Part shown: piece after piece, positions 1 through 6,726 of the stretch | Layout of the letters: each line of letters starts with the position of its first letter | How positions within the stretch are numbered: position 1 is the first letter of the stretch | Assembly: GCA_937926875.1 (NCBI GenBank) | Contig: CALBAX010000017.1 | Span: 1 to 6,726 of the forward strand | Direction of reading: 5' to 3' | Origin: an uncultured Desulfovibrio sp. | Lineage (GTDB): Bacteria > Desulfobacterota > Desulfovibrionia > Desulfovibrionales > Desulfovibrionaceae | DNA length: 6,726 nucleotides | Program-made: the position numbers and the translations under genes | The notes under the pieces: generated by a model | Database searches by the model: none | The model's input: the letters and a program-made list of their open reading frames with translations, nothing else | What the model was told of the DNA's origin: nothing

Positions 1-552
1 GGAAGTGTCCGCATGAACAATTTTTGTCTGGCCAAAGGCGTGCAAGTGATAGGCGGCAAATTCCCCCTTGTTGCCGATGGCATTAAAAGAGAGCTGCCCG
101 GCCTTCGGCATGGGGAACAGCGTTTGCGGGCACAGGCGATCCGCATGCAGGTACTGGAAGTGCGCAAGTTCCGGGCAAGCTATAAGATCCCACTCGGCAT
201 GCAGCTCGTCACCGTCAAGAACGGCCTTCAGGGGGAAGGTCGCTTCATCCCGTTCAATGGCGATGCTAAAGGCATCATCATCGGCATTGCTGTAGAGCAC
301 ATCCTCCGGCAGGCCGAGGTTGACCAGCTCCCCGGACAGGAACAGCTTCCCTCCTGCCTCACCTTGTTTTGGCGGGCAGGAGAATGCCGCATTTTCTCCG
401 CAGGAAGCAAAATTCTGTTGCAGGAGGAGCAAAGCCTGAATCACCGTACTTTTGCCCGCGCTGTTCACGCCCGTCAGCAGCGTCAGCGGGCGAAAGTCTA
501 TCTGTTGCCGCTGAAAGCACTTGAAATTCGTCAACTCCATACCGTTAAGCAT
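1..552 (-). CDS. AAA family ATPase (SMC/RecF-like, DUF3696-type), N-terminal part
   Basis: The frame is open from 552 through the left edge, giving the first 184 residues. It begins with a hydrophobic strand and NFKCF (9-13), followed by RPLTLL and Walker A GVNSAGKST at 28-36 (bases 445-471), the usual opening of OLD/RecF/SMC-like ABC ATPases. Further along, FQYLHADRLCP at about 132-142 resembles the Y-L-x-A-D-R-x-x-P segment of DUF3696-associated AAA proteins. Walker B, the signature motif and any nuclease domain would lie beyond the window. I chose the ATG at 552 over the one at 540 because AGGGGG lies six bases before it and because MLNGMELTNFKCF matches the normal length before the NFKCF motif; this start overlaps the DUF262 gene by 8 bases. 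Tight coupling suggests that the two products act together. The exact subfamily is uncertain because the C-terminus is missing. Confidence 0.85.
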   Translation of the reverse strand, partial: MLNGMELTNFKCFQRQQIDFRPLTLLTGVNSAGKSTVIQALLLLQQNFASCGENAAFSCPPKQGEAGGKLFLSGELVNLGLPEDVLYSNADDDAFSIAIERDEATFPLKAVLDGDELHAEWDLIACPELAHFQYLHADRLCPQTLFPMPKAGQLSFNAIGNKGEFAAYHLHAFGQTKIVHADTS

Positions 553-1711
553 GCAGCACCCCCTGAATCAGCTTGCGAATTGCTTGAAAGCGGCATTTAA
601 CCCGCGAGATGGAACCCGTGCCCTGAGTAACCGCCTTTTCAAAAACGCTGTCTTCACGCATAAGGCGCATAAAGGCTTCTTTAAGATTGTCCTTTTTCTG
701 TTCCAGACGCTGCAATTCCTCATCAGTGCAGGCATCCAGGTTGACGCTCCAGCTCTCAAACAGGGCCTTGTTGACAGGAAAGCGTGTGGCATTGCTGTAA
801 TAGCGTTTGCGAAAGGCGTCATTGCCGAAGATGCATTCCGCCGCCCGCATGGCCCGCAGAAAGCGGCGCTGCAAGTCCTCCAGCAGTTCCGGGTGGGCAT
901 TCAGATGATGCATGCCGGCATTCAGAAAGGCGTCGAAGTCGTCCTTGTCATAGCTCTCCGGCGGAAACACGGCAAAAACCAGAAAGCGGGTCACGCATTC
1001 GCGGTCATCCATGCGTTTGTCTGAAAGGCCATATGCGGTCGCCTGCTTGAACTCTTCGCTTTCCGCCAGCTTGCGGATAACGTCCGTCACAGGCTTGCCG
1101 TTGAGGGCATGACGAATTTCCTGCGAGCTGAGGGGCAGGCCCCCGGTATTGATGCGTCGGAAAACGTCAAATTTCACATTATCCGGCGTTCCGGGCATGA
1201 TGAGGTACCAGACGAGATCCGCCTCCCGGATGGCCCGCTGCAGGGGACGCGGCAGCTCGGAAAAAGTTTTGCCTTCATGTTCCTTGAGGTACTCCAGCTC
1301 GCACAGCTTCAAATCCTGATCGATAACAAAACGGCGAATGGCTGTCAGACGTTGCAGGCCGTCCACCACAAGCCATTTTTCATCATCTGTTCCGTCAAAA
1401 TAAAATGCCGAAATGGGAATGCGCAGCATGAGCGATTCCATGAGGCGGGACTGGTTCTTTTTGTTCCAGATACCACCCAGGCGCTGGAAATCCGGTTCAA
1501 GGTCGATCTCGTCATTTTCCAGCCGTGACAACAGCGTATTCATATTGCCGGACTTGGATTCAATGCGGATGGCCCGCGTATCAAAGGGCTGGGTAATGCG
1601 TGCTTCCTTTTCTTCCGGCGGCGTGCTGGTGTCATTCCCTTCCGGCTCCGCATCCATTTCGGGGACAACTACCGTCGTCATGTCATTATCCAGTCGCATC
1701 TCTTCCGCCAT
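545..1711 (-). CDS. DUF262 domain protein (ParB/GmrS-like fold), 388 residues
   Basis: DUF262 proteins share the ParB/Srx-like nucleotide-binding fold; in the GmrSD and SspE defence enzymes this domain senses DNA modification and uses nucleotide hydrolysis to control a DUF1524 HNH nuclease. Here residues 1 to about 45 are acidic and probably disordered. The domain then shows EPDFQRLGGIW at about 72-82, the signature VVDGLQRLTAI at 115-125 (usually DGQQR), and FDVFRRINTGGLPLSSQEIR at 181-200. VNKALFESWSVNL at about 313-325 is a conserved-looking C-terminal stretch. No DUF1524 HNH motif is visible, so any nuclease partner must be another protein or the domain acts differently. The ATG at 1711 is supported by AGAGAGG six bases upstream and lies 2 bases after the methylase stop; its own stop overlaps the ATPase start. 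The frame is intact. Family assignment is firm, but the role in defence is inferred from context. Confidence 0.9.
   Translation of the reverse strand: MAEEMRLDNDMTTVVVPEMDAEPEGNDTSTPPEEKEARITQPFDTRAIRIESKSGNMNTLLSRLENDEIDLEPDFQRLGGIWNKKNQSRLMESLMLRIPISAFYFDGTDDEKWLVVDGLQRLTAIRRFVIDQDLKLCELEYLKEHEGKTFSELPRPLQRAIREADLVWYLIMPGTPDNVKFDVFRRINTGGLPLSSQEIRHALNGKPVTDVIRKLAESEEFKQATAYGLSDKRMDDRECVTRFLVFAVFPPESYDKDDFDAFLNAGMHHLNAHPELLEDLQRRFLRAMRAAECIFGNDAFRKRYYSNATRFPVNKALFESWSVNLDACTDEELQRLEQKKDNLKEAFMRLMREDSVFEKAVTQGTGSISRVKCRFQAIRKLIQGVLHA
559..564 (-). promoter_or_regulatory. Ribosome binding site that favours the 552 start of the ATPase
   Basis: AGGGGG on the minus strand lies six bases before the ATG at 552 and within the end of the DUF262 gene. 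The alternative ATG at 540 has no comparable purine-rich stretch at proper spacing. Confidence 0.5.
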
Positions 1712-1713
1712 TG

Positions 1714-3345
1714 TCAGCCTCTCTGCCGTATTTCGTTTTCTATAGTGTCGCGTTCGTGCATCGATAGTCCATACAAATCATAGACAAGCTCATCTATCTT
1801 GCGTTCCTGTGCCGTAATATCGGCAGCGGGATCAGCTTGTACTCTGGCGATAATCGCGGCAACTGCATTACGAAGGGGCTGCCTGGCCGCATCATCTGCC
1901 TGGGGAATGGGGAACTGAGAAACATTTTGGGAAAAGAATCGGAACGTATTGCCCTGAAATACCGCCAGCGTTTTACTTGCCCAAAAAGCAACCACACTGC
2001 TGTTGAACAGGGCAAGAAAAAAAAGGTCATCCGTAGGGAAAAAGTAGGCCGTATTACCACAGAATGTTTTTGATGAATCAAAGGTGACACGCATTTTTTG
2101 CGCCATGTCCGGCCACATGATTTTGGGCGTCAAGAAAGCATCGTTGTAGGCGCATGCCCGCAATTCCCAATAAAATTCTCCCTGATCGCTGCGCTTTTCC
2201 AGCTTTTTTCTGAAGGGCTGCAAATGCCGGTGGATGGCCGGATAGCTTGTGGCAAACAGCTTTTCTGCCTCGCTTTCCTCTTTTCCCGTCCAGGGCCAGG
2301 GATGATTGCCACCATTCTGAATGTTGATGACAAACTTCCCCGAAGGTTCGGTTTGCCAGCGCTTGAGGTCGCGGCCCCGCAGCCAGGGAAAGATCACATC
2401 CGCGCTTTTGGGGTCTTCGTCCAGCAGGCGCTGGCGCGTGGCCCCATCAATGACAAAGGCTTCATTGCAGCCGGTTAGAACACCACGATACATCTGCACG
2501 CCGGGCCAAACTCCCAGCGGGGTGCTGTTCTGTCGCAGTTTACGCAGCAGCGCCGCAACAGTCGGATCGTCCAGTTGCCAGCCGTCGGTCGCCAGCTGAC
2601 GTACCGGGACGGCATGCCCCCGTTGCTGCACATGATGCCAGAGCTGCGGCAGCAGGGTTGTGTCCCGGATTTCGCAGCACCAGACGGAAGACTGCGGCAG
2701 CGTCGTTGCCCGCTGTGCCAGCACGATGGCCGGATAGGTGGTGACGCCGTCAAAAAGCTGCGTATCGCCAAAATCAATCAGGGAAAGCACGCGCGCCGCC
2801 CTTGACGTCAACAGCGCGCGCAAGTTCTTGCCATAGGCCGCCCGAAAGAACTTGTTGGGCGCAATATAGCAGCAGCACCCCAGCGGCGTCAGCAGCTGTT
2901 TCAGTGCCAGAGCATAAAAATAGGTGTAAATATCCGCCGTACCATCAAAGAAGTCCCCAAATGCCGCCTTGAGGCGCTCCTTGCTGCCAGAGATCTTTTC
3001 TTGTCGCACATAGGGCGGATTGGCAATGACAATATCAAAACCATTGTTTTCCTCTCCCGCGCGTCCATGAAAGACCTGATGAAAATCAATCGTCCATTCA
3101 AAAAGAGCAGAGCAGCCAAGTTTCTTGCGGCAGGCATCAATATCTTTGCGCAAACGCTGCTTGCAGGCTTTGTCTGTCGTATCAAAATAGGAGTCCTGCG
3201 CCTGTCGTAATGTTTGCAATTGCTGTTCCTGCAACAGGCTGTTCTCATAGGAAACGCGCATGGCATCCAGCGAGTTGCCGTGTATGATGCGGTAATCCAG
3301 ATTTGGCAGGGGGCGCACATGAGCAAGATCGTCCTCGTCAACCAC
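1714..3345 (-). pseudogene. C-terminal fragment of the methyltransferase: catalytic NPPY and target-recognition region
   Basis: This frame is open from just after the amber codon to the TGA at 1714. The GTG at 3345 is only the first start-like codon, and I see no ribosome binding site before it, so it is probably the downstream half of the broken gene and not an independent gene. Counting from that GTG, catalytic motif IV (FDIVIANPPYVRQE) is at about 103-116. The downstream part matches the TaqI/Eco57I C-terminal specificity region: RGVLTGCNEAFVID at about 287-300, WLRGRDLKRW at about 321-330, INIQNGGNHPWPWTG at about 340-354, and the late NTFRFFSQNVSQFPIP stretch that commonly marks the end of this domain. 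It would choose the DNA sequence methylated. No internal stop or frame break is seen within it. Alone it lacks SAM motif I and should be inactive unless it complements the upstream fragment. Confidence 0.8.
1718..1724 (-). promoter_or_regulatory. Ribosome binding site of the DUF262 gene
   Basis: AGAGAGG on the minus strand lies six bases before the ATG at 1711. It sits inside the last codons of the methylase, so the DUF262 gene has its own translation start and can be made even though the upstream gene is broken, provided transcription reaches it. Confidence 0.6.
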
Positions 3346-3354
3346 AAGCGAGAG

Positions 3355-3357
3355 CTA
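3355..3357 (-). other. Premature amber codon in the methyltransferase
   Basis: In the restored frame the segment reads AKLRL, then TAG, then LSLVVDEDD. Related adenine methyltransferases usually have Trp here (AKLRLWLSLV), and TGG to TAG is a single G-to-A transition on the coding strand. The codon therefore looks like a simple nonsense mutation that is independent of the frameshift about 140 bases upstream. Confidence 0.8.
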
Positions 3358-3376
3358 GAGCCGCAGCTTGGCAATA

Positions 3377-5122
3377 TCAATGGCGGATGCGTCGATATCC
3401 ACGCCGTACAGGCTGTGCTGAATGGCATGGCGCTTCAACGCATAGGAGGTTCGCTCGCCGCCCTGATCGGCCAGGGCCGATCCGAGCGCCTGCCGGGCGC
3501 ACAATCTCGTGCATCATGGCCACAGGAAAGGCCCCGGAACCGATAGCCGGATCACAGACGCGCACCTCCGCCAGCTTGGTATCCAGCAGGGCGGCATGTG
3601 CCTTTACGGAGTCCGGCAAGGAACGCACAAGCTCCGTATCACGCTCCTGTGCGGCCTGACGCAGTGCCGTTTTGCTGGTTTTGACGGTAAGAAGTTCGTC
3701 AGCGCGGATGAAACGTTCCAGGTCTTTTCTGGGGATGCGCTCCTGACGGGAAAAGCGCGGGCGTGCATTCAGCTTCAGGGCCTGCGGCGATGTCTTTTGC
3801 GATATGAGGGAAAGTTCCTGCGGCTTTTCGTCGGGGTTGCAGATTTCCCGGCGGACATTGACGGCCCGATCCAGATACTGCACAAGCGCCTCGCGGCACA
3901 TATAATGCACAATATCACGCGGCGTATAGTATGTGCCAAGATCGCTGCGTCGTTCGCTTTCCAGCAGATTTTCAAAGACCTTGCCCAGCATTTCCGGATC
4001 GACGGCCACTTCCTTTTCCAGCGGCTCGTCTTCGCGCACCGTGAAATTATAACGATCAAACGTCTCCAGAACGGCTCCTATGCTGCTGTCGGCAAGTGGC
4101 ACATCCACGCCGCGCCAGTCATAGCCCCCGCCGCTGCCCAACGGGTCGAACAGACCGCCGTTCAGGAAGGGAATACGACAGCCAAGCCCCTCATGCCAGC
4201 CGTCATCCCCGGAGCGATCCCGCGCCAGCGCATCATAGAAGAGCGGTTCCAGATACTCGTCGAAAAAGCGATGGCCGCCCGCCTCCGCATGGGCGTCATA
4301 CAGCTCGCGCAACCACTTGCGGCTGCCGCTCCCCCACGGCCGTTCCCGTTCCACGCCAAGCCAGCCCTTGCGCTGTAAAAAATACAAAAAAATCAGCTGA
4401 CCAAGTAAACGTTTTGCAAAATCCGCATCCGTAATGCCGCGATCCGCCCATTCCTTGCGCAAGGGCGCGTGCACGGCCCGCAAGGCTGCGCATTCCCTGC
4501 ACAGGCGATGAAAATGTTCCCTGTATTCTTCAAAGAAGCTCCGCGTGATGGGTTCGACCAGAAAGGCCTGTTGCAGATCTTGCAGGGTACAGGGCTTTTT
4601 CAGCTGCAAGAGTCTCGCAAGCTGTTCCTGCGCCGTGTGCGTTCCCTCATACGGCCCTACGAGAAAGGAACAACGCCGAGGCTCGGAAAGCGTCGTGCGC
4701 AATCCGTCGTCTCCCCAGAGATATTCCTTGTAGACAAGGGAAAAACGCCACTCGTCGGCGTCGTCGCAATAAAAAGCCACAAGAGCGGCATCCTTTTCCG
4801 TTCCGCCCCAGCCGCCGTTCAGATAGCGCGCCACAAAATTGCGCTGCATGAATCTCGCGCGCGTCAGCTTTGCCGCACTCCGCAATTTGACGACAAGAAC
4901 ATCCATCCGCAGCCCTTCCGCCTCATGTTTGACAAGGCGACGGAAGGAGGCCACATCGTCACGAAACTTTTCGGGGATGTATTGTCCGCTGATGGGCTTG
5001 TCCTCCAACAGAGAGTCGGCAGGAAAAATATTGGCAATCAGCTGCCGGAAAGCCGCAAGATCAAAAACGCCGCCCAAAACGCGGGCAACAAGCTGCCGGG
5101 CCTCGTCGTGGCTCATGGACAT
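3377..5122 (-). pseudogene. N-terminal fragment of the methyltransferase (581 codons, ends out of frame)
   Basis: This open frame gives the N-terminal part of the broken methylase. I chose the ATG at 5122 because GGAG at 5131-5134 lies 8 bases upstream; the ATG at 5116, which forms an ATGA overlap with the helicase stop, is the alternative. Residues 1 to about 370 are a helical N-terminal region with PFLNGGLFDP at about 318-327, a signature seen in PglX and type IIG-like proteins. Then come LGKVFENLLE at about 379-388 and GTYYTPRDIV at about 396-405, which typically precede the catalytic domain, and SAM-binding motif I (DPAIGSGAF) at 524-532. From about residue 543 the sequence (PAGARIGPGRSGRR and onward) looks unlike the family and is rich in Arg, as expected after a frameshift, and stops at 3377. 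No clear PD-(D/E)XK nuclease motif is recognisable at the N-terminus. A truncated product would have motif I but no catalytic NPPY. Confidence 0.8.
3494..3502 (-). other. Frameshift site in the methyltransferase
   Basis: On the minus strand the reading frame is family-like through HEIV (Val codon 3502-3500), and the family-like frame resumes as ARQAL from GCC at 3498-3496. The local minus-strand sequence is GTGCGCCCGGCAGG. Either a CG/GC dinucleotide was lost from an ancestral GTGCGCGCCCGG, which would read HEIVRARQAL, or one C was inserted. The dinucleotide loss is my preferred reading because HEIVRAR looks more natural for the family. There is no homopolymer tract or slippery heptamer, so programmed frameshifting is unlikely. 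Confidence 0.75.
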
Positions 5123-6726
5123 GGCTGGTTCTCCACAAGGTATTCTGCCAGAATGATTTCATGGGGCTGCCGTTCCGAAGCCTTCGGCGTGGCGGCGGCA
5201 GGCGTTGTCAGCATAGTTTCCGGCGCAAGCGCCCGGAGTGCGGCAAGCATGGGCTGCGGCGCATACTTGCGGGGATCGGCCGTGGCATGAAGTTGTTTGA
5301 GCAGAGGACGCGACAAACGTCCCTGATCAACGGCCGCACAAAGCAGGGCAAGATAGGCCCGGTCTTCTTCCTGAAATGCCCGCCACTGCAAGAGCGCCTT
5401 GAGTCCGTGCAAAAGCTGCTTGTCGGTGGTGGAACGGGTCGGGGTAAAGGCATCCTCCGCCCCGCGCTGTTCCAGCCAGCGACGCGCGGAAGAAAGAGCT
5501 TCATAGTAGACCGGCGGAACCTCCTTGCGCGGCGTCGTCGCAGGGCAGGCAAAAGAGGCTGCCGCCTCCAGAAAGGTCAGCTCCTGCGGTTCCCCCTGCC
5601 CCTGGGGAGGAACAAGTACAAATTTTTTGACCTGTCCTTCCTTAAAAAAGATCAACGTGCTGTTTGCGTGTTCTTTTACCTCTCTTCCCGCGCGCGCCTT
5701 GCGGGGGAGGTGTTCCAGCCGGGAATACAGCTCCGGCTCGGTGTCGCGTATGGTACGGATGATTTCAAGATATTTGAGTTCGCTGTCCTCTTCGTTGTCA
5801 TCTTCCATACCTGCCTGATCAAGCCGACGCATCAGGCGCTGCCCGAACAAGCCCTGGGGCACAGGCTGTTCCTCTTCGGAAAGATAGCGGTCATCCTCTC
5901 CAAGAACAGTATGAAACGCATCTATTTTATTGATGATATTGCTTTCCAGCCCAAGATGCGCATCTGCCTGCGAGGTGGGGAAAATGTTAAAGATATACAG
6001 TTTTTCATGCCGTGATCCCACGCGGTTGATACGTCCGACACGCTGCATGATGCGCGTGGGGTTCCAGGGTAAATCATAATTGATAATGCGCCCCGCGCGA
6101 TGCAGGTTGACGCCTTCGGCCAGCACGTCCGTGGCAATCAGCAGCCGGATATCCTGTTCCGGGGCTTCATGACCGGGGTCAAAATTCCGCAGAATGCGTT
6201 CCCGCGCGTCATAGCTGCTCAAAAACTGACGCGCGCCATCCCGAAAGCAGACGCCCCCCTGACTGTCAAAGACAAGCGACGCGCCGGGGAAAAGCGCTTC
6301 CAGGCGTTCGCCCAGATACAAGGCTGTTTCCCGCGACTCTGTAAAAATCAATACCCGTTCATCCTTGAGCAGTGGGTTTGTCTGCAACATGGCGGCAACA
6401 GCTTCAAATTTGGAATCTGTCGTCACAGCGGTCCACAGCCGGGCTATGCTGCGCAAGACCTCCAAATCCTGCTCGACATCTTTCCGAAGTTCGTCGGAAA
6501 ACTCCGCCGCGTCGTAACGTTCCCCATCCGCGGCATCCAGCGCCTGCGTCAGCGCATCGTCGTCGAGGCCGGCAAAGGCTTCCACGTCAACATTCTTACC
6601 AAGTATCACGCAGCCGGCATCAAGCATTTTCAAAAAAGTCTCGTGCGACTGAATAAAACGGGAAACAGTGCCGCGAAACGCCTGAAAACTGCTTTCCAGC
6701 CGCTTGATCAAGATGCATTTCATAAA
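5113..6726 (-). CDS. SNF2/superfamily 2 helicase, C-terminal part (5' end outside window)
   Basis: This is the C-terminal half or so of an ATP-dependent superfamily 2 helicase or DNA translocase; the frame is still open at the right edge, so the ATP-binding lobe (Walker A, DEAH box) is not visible. Counting from the Met codon at 6723, motif IV-like VLIFTES lies at about 124-130, motif V (LLIATDVLAEGVNL) at about 194-207 and motif VI (QRVGRINRVG) at about 227-236, so the second RecA-like lobe is complete. The KRLESSFQAF segment at about 7-16 resembles the linker of the large SNF2-like helicases that often carry a PLD nuclease domain and sit beside Eco57I-type methylases. A C-terminal extension of about 285 residues follows the helicase core. 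The stop codon overlaps the methylase start by 10 bases, implying translational coupling. A DrmD-like role in a DISARM-type system or a PLD-helicase restriction protein are both possible; the missing N-terminus would decide. I infer a motor for DNA translocation in phage defence. Confidence 0.9.
   Translation of the reverse strand, partial: FMKCILIKRLESSFQAFRGTVSRFIQSHETFLKMLDAGCVILGKNVDVEAFAGLDDDALTQALDAADGERYDAAEFSDELRKDVEQDLEVLRSIARLWTAVTTDSKFEAVAAMLQTNPLLKDERVLIFTESRETALYLGERLEALFPGASLVFDSQGGVCFRDGARQFLSSYDARERILRNFDPGHEAPEQDIRLLIATDVLAEGVNLHRAGRIINYDLPWNPTRIMQRVGRINRVGSRHEKLYIFNIFPTSQADAHLGLESNIINKIDAFHTVLGEDDRYLSEEEQPVPQGLFGQRLMRRLDQAGMEDDNEEDSELKYLEIIRTIRDTEPELYSRLEHLPRKARAGREVKEHANSTLIFFKEGQVKKFVLVPPQGQGEPQELTFLEAAASFACPATTPRKEVPPVYYEALSSARRWLEQRGAEDAFTPTRSTTDKQLLHGLKALLQWRAFQEEDRAYLALLCAAVDQGRLSRPLLKQLHATADPRKYAPQPMLAALRALAPETMLTTPAAATPKASERQPHEIILAEYLVENQPCP
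5131..5134 (-). promoter_or_regulatory. Ribosome binding site of the methyltransferase gene
   Basis: GGAG (within GGAGAA) on the minus strand lies 8 bases before the ATG at 5122 and 14 bases before the ATG at 5116, which decides for 5122. It is embedded in the last codons of the helicase gene. Confidence 0.5.

Larger units (their letters stand above)
1714..5122 (-). pseudogene. Eco57I/PglX-like adenine-N6 DNA methyltransferase, disrupted by a frameshift and an amber codon
   Basis: Two adjacent open frames are the halves of one large DNA adenine methyltransferase, the kind that transfers a methyl group from S-adenosylmethionine to N6 of adenine. Motif I (DPAIGSGAF) ends the upstream half and motif IV (NPPY, bases 3010-3021) lies in the downstream half. 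Between them, bases 3498 to 3358 encode the expected connecting segment in the second frame, including YGVDIDASAIDIAKLRL, a typical motif II region. Reaching it needs a frame change near 3495-3500, and it is then interrupted by TAG at 3355-3357. Correcting both lesions gives about 1,136 residues, within the size range of PglX and DrmMI-type enzymes. The gene overlaps the helicase gene and ends 2 bases before the DUF262 gene. As written it cannot make a full-length enzyme. A sequencing error could explain one lesion, but two independent ones favour real decay. Confidence 0.85.

Noticed and set aside
13..1024. Plus-strand open frames at 13-600 and 521-1024
   Set aside because: They are antisense to the ATPase and DUF262 genes, which have Walker A and DUF262 signatures; the plus-strand products show no motif.
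3355..3357. Amber codon read as pyrrolysine or by suppression
   Set aside because: The position is normally Trp in related methylases and the gene also carries a frameshift nearby, so a plain nonsense mutation is the simpler reading.
2901..3428. Minus-strand 175-codon open frame bridging the two methylase pieces
   Set aside because: It is in the third frame, and its translation lacks the methylase motifs that the other two frames show across the same bases.
3494..3502. Programmed ribosomal frameshift
   Set aside because: No slippery heptamer or homopolymer is present, and the frame reached by shifting is closed by TAG about 140 bases later.
3509..4378. Plus-strand open frame of 289 codons
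   Set aside because: It lies wholly opposite the methylase N-terminal coding frame, has no ribosome binding site that I can see and shows no recognisable domain; the minus frame carries clear family motifs.
4469..6015. Plus-strand open frames of 273 and 284 codons (4469-5290 and 5161-6015)
   Set aside because: Both are antisense to the methylase and helicase and have low-complexity Arg/Ala/Gly-rich composition typical of shadow frames in GC-rich coding DNA.

Overview
The window is a dense, single-strand gene block in which every supportable gene reads on the minus strand, so transcription runs from the right edge to the left. It looks like part of a chromosomal defence island in a moderately GC-rich bacterium. 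Codon usage and the presence of usable Shine-Dalgarno sites would fit a Gram-negative host such as a Desulfovibrio/Bilophila-like organism, but that is only an impression. No rRNA, tRNA, CRISPR array, insertion sequence or integrase gene is visible. No intergenic stretch is longer than a few bases.

Layout in transcription order: (1) 6726-5113, the C-terminal half or so of a superfamily 2 (SNF2-like) helicase, whose N-terminus lies beyond the right edge; (2) 5122-1714, a large Eco57I/PglX-like adenine-N6 DNA methyltransferase that is broken by two lesions, a frameshift near 3495-3500 and an in-frame amber codon at 3355-3357; (3) 1711-545, an apparently intact DUF262 (ParB/GmrS-like fold) protein; (4) 552-1, the N-terminal 184 residues of an SMC/RecF-like AAA ATPase with a clear Walker A motif, cut by the left edge. 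The junctions are a 10-base overlap, a 2-base gap and an 8-base overlap, which implies one translationally coupled operon whose promoter is off the window.

Functionally this reads as a restriction-like anti-phage module. A helicase and a large modification enzyme resemble the helicase plus adenine-methylase pairs of DISARM class 1 (DrmD/DrmMI-like) and other PLD-helicase/methylase loci. Next to them sits a second pair, DUF262 plus ATPase, both of which are families common in defence loci. The four-gene set does not match a named system that I can assign with certainty.

The most notable observation is that the methyltransferase appears to be a recent pseudogene: its two reading-frame pieces join into a protein of about 1,136 residues with all motifs in order. 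The DUF262 gene, the visible part of the ATPase gene and the visible helicase frame all remain open. Either the island is at an early stage of decay, or the DUF262/ATPase pair works without the methylase.
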